NCBI GenBank assembly: GCA_035308345.1
Contig: DATGGW010000437.1
Location: 1-16,275, forward strand
DNA length: 16,275 nucleotides
From: CF-113 sp035308345
Lineage (GTDB): Bacteria > Chloroflexota > Ktedonobacteria > Ktedonobacterales > Ktedonobacteraceae
Direction of reading: 5' to 3'
Below the pieces are notes generated by a model. It worked only from the letters and a program-made list of their open reading frames with translations, did not search any database and was not told the DNA's origin. A program made the position numbers and the translations under genes. Each line of letters begins with the position of its first letter. The first letter of the stretch is position 1. Below are positions 14,621 to 16,275 of this stretch, one piece after another.

Positions 14621-16275
14621 ATGTCCACGCCCGCCCGCAAACAATATTTGCAAATGAAAAGTCAGTACCCCGATGCTATCCTGCTTTACCAGGTTGGGGA
14701 CTTCTACGAAACGTTCGATGAGGATGCGCACATAGCCTCACGAGTCTTACAAATCGTGCTGACCAAACGTACCTATGGCGACGAAAAGGTGCCTCTGGCC
14801 GGCGTACCGCTGCACGCGCTCGACAATTATGTTGGCAAACTGATCCAGCACGGCTATAAAGTTGCCATTTGCGACCAGGTGGGCGAAGTCGGCAGAGGGC
14901 CGGTTGATCGCGCCGTAACGCGCATGCTCACGCCTGGTACACTTTCGGAGCCAAACCTGCTCCCGGCGCGTCAGAATAACTTCCTGGTGGCCATCGCAGC
15001 CGGGCGCGCGCAAACCGCGCTGGCAGCAGTCGATGTCAGCACAGGCGAATTTAGCGTCACCTGGTTTGCGTCCGATGAATTGCCCGCCGCATTGGAAGCC
15101 GAGCTGCAGCGCCTCGCCCCTACGGAATGCCTGCTCACCGAGGACAGCCGCTCATATACATATAAACTTCCTTCCGAGACTATGACGGTGACATCGTGTC
15201 CATCCTATTTCTTTGAACAAGAAGCGGCGCGTGCGCGGCTGTGCAAACTCTTCGGCGTGCAATCGCTCGCTGCCTACGGATGCGCGCATGCGCCCCAGGC
15301 CATCGCCGCTGCAGGCGCAATCGTGGCTTACCTGGAAAAGATGAATGGCAAACTGCTCTCACTGCTGACGGGGCTGCGCTCCTATCGCACCAGCAGCTAC
15401 ATGTCACTGGACGCGCACACCCAGCGCAACCTCGAGTTATTGCAGGGAGCGCGTCGAGGCTCCGCGCAGGGCAGCTTGTTGGGCGTGCTGAATCGCACGA
15501 TTACTCCTATGGGCGCGCGCCTGCTGCGATTGGCTATTACCCAACCATTGCTTGACCTGTCTCAACTCGAGACGCGCCTGGACAGTGTTCAAGAACTTTA
15601 TGAAAGCCCTGCCCTGCGCAGCCGCTTTATCATGTGTTTGCAGCGACTGGGCGACCTCGAACGCATCGCTGGGCGCGTGCGTCAGGGAACCGCTATCCCA
15701 CGCGAGGTGCTGGCATTGCGCGAGTATCTTCAGGTAATTCCACAGGCGCAAACAATGTTGCGCGGCTGCGATGCTTCCCTGCTGCTTGAACTGGCCGGTG
15801 AAATGGATACCTGCCCGCAGGTGGCGGCATTGATAGATAAAGCTTTGACCCGCGCTGGCGAAGACGAAGAGCGTGAAGACGACGGGCGGCTGATTCGCGC
15901 CGGTTTTCATCCAGAACTGGACGAGTTGATCGCATCTATTCGCGACTCGCGCCACTGGATTGTCTCGTTAGAAGCTCGCGAGCGCGAACGCACCGGCATC
16001 ACAAAGCTCAAGGTCGGCTTTAACAAGGTCTTTGGCTATTACATAGAGATCAGCAACGGCAAGTTGGACCAGGCTCCCTCCGATTATATGCGTAAGCAGA
16101 CGCTGGTGAACGCCGAGCGTTTCATCACACCCGAATTGAAAGAGCACGAGGCACGTATCCTCAGCGCAGAAGAGCGTATCGAAGAGATGGAACTCAGCAT
16201 TTATGCCGATGTGCTGCGTCAAATCGGCATCTATTATCCACAGTTGATGTCGACCGCCAGGGCTATTGCGCTGCT
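14621..16275 (+). CDS. mutS: DNA mismatch repair protein MutS, N-terminal part (3' end outside the window)
   Basis: Recognises mismatches and small loops and recruits MutL in methyl-independent or methyl-directed repair. ATG 14621 has GAGG (14608-14611) 9 nt upstream. The frame is open for 551 codons to the window edge without a stop. The mismatch-binding domain carries GDFYETF, with the Phe28-x-Glu30 motif that inserts at mismatches, marking this as MutS1 rather than MutS2. LAGVPLHALDNYVGKLI and GYKVAICDQV follow, then the connector domain with AVDVSTGEF. The lever begins around LDAHTQRNLELLQG and is followed by GSLLGVLNRTITPMGARLLR. The clamp region contains LKVGFNKVFGYYIEIS and YMRKQTLVNAERFITPELKEHE. 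The ATPase domain and C-terminus lie beyond the window. A short acidic insert, EDEEREDDGRL, sits before the clamp. No frameshift was found on reading every codon. Confidence 0.97.
   Translation, partial: MSTPARKQYLQMKSQYPDAILLYQVGDFYETFDEDAHIASRVLQIVLTKRTYGDEKVPLAGVPLHALDNYVGKLIQHGYKVAICDQVGEVGRGPVDRAVTRMLTPGTLSEPNLLPARQNNFLVAIAAGRAQTALAAVDVSTGEFSVTWFASDELPAALEAELQRLAPTECLLTEDSRSYTYKLPSETMTVTSCPSYFFEQEAARARLCKLFGVQSLAAYGCAHAPQAIAAAGAIVAYLEKMNGKLLSLLTGLRSYRTSSYMSLDAHTQRNLELLQGARRGSAQGSLLGVLNRTITPMGARLLRLAITQPLLDLSQLETRLDSVQELYESPALRSRFIMCLQRLGDLERIAGRVRQGTAIPREVLALREYLQVIPQAQTMLRGCDASLLLELAGEMDTCPQVAALIDKALTRAGEDEEREDDGRLIRAGFHPELDELIASIRDSRHWIVSLEARERERTGITKLKVGFNKVFGYYIEISNGKLDQAPSDYMRKQTLVNAERFITPELKEHEARILSAEERIEEMELSIYADVLRQIGIYYPQLMSTARAIAL

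Noticed and set aside
14747..16222. Several minus-strand and alternative plus-strand frames across the right end
   Set aside because: They are shadows of mutS, which is open throughout and carries all expected N-terminal and clamp motifs.

Overview
The window reads as a chromosomal segment of a soil-type bacterium of moderate GC, most likely a member of the Chloroflexota (Ktedonobacteria-like). This is inferred from the gene mix (eukaryote-like P450, full-length bacterial tricorn protease, short-form 6-phosphogluconate dehydrogenase beside a 545-residue glucose-6-phosphate isomerase) and from protein wording, not from a database match. No rRNA, tRNA, CRISPR array, transposase or integrase was recognised. 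Both ends cut through genes: a cytochrome P450 on the left and mutS on the right.

Layout. (1) 3-2094, + strand: the C-terminal part of a cytochrome P450, overlapping or abutting a CynX/NimT-type MFS transporter. (2) 2143-4892, + strand: a strong sigma70-type promoter with an inverted repeat in its spacer drives a two-gene sugar-phosphate operon, 6-phosphogluconate dehydrogenase then pgi. (3) 4901-6562, - strand: a two-gene operon of a class III (LigB-type) extradiol dioxygenase-family protein followed by an ECHDC3-like crotonase that lacks both classical hydratase glutamates. It converges on pgi with only 8 bp between stop codons. (4) 6742-7587, + strand: an EamA/DMT transporter interrupted by one in-frame amber codon at an otherwise intact position. 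(5) 7619-8853, - strand: an AT-rich two-gene operon of unrecognised membrane/coiled-coil proteins with mirror-image topology. (6) 9071-12355, + strand: tricorn protease with all recognisable catalytic residues and a clear rho-independent terminator. (7) 12410-12847, - strand: a YbjQ/UPF0145 protein. (8) 13039-14526, + strand: a phosphate:H+ symporter-like MFS protein. (9) 14621 to the end, + strand: mutS behind its own TTGACA promoter.

Most of the window is ordinary housekeeping and accessory metabolism. gnd and pgi join the oxidative pentose phosphate pathway to glycolysis. The P450/MFS pair could modify and export, or detoxify, a small molecule. The dioxygenase and crotonase could act in sequence on an aromatic or acyl-CoA compound, but the substrate cannot be read from the sequence. 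The points most worth a second look are the single-codon amber interruption in the DMT transporter, the AT-rich coiled-coil/membrane pair, the dioxygenase plus non-canonical crotonase operon, and several repeat elements in promoter regions. I do not see convincing evidence for a wholly new system; the membrane/coiled-coil pair is the best candidate.
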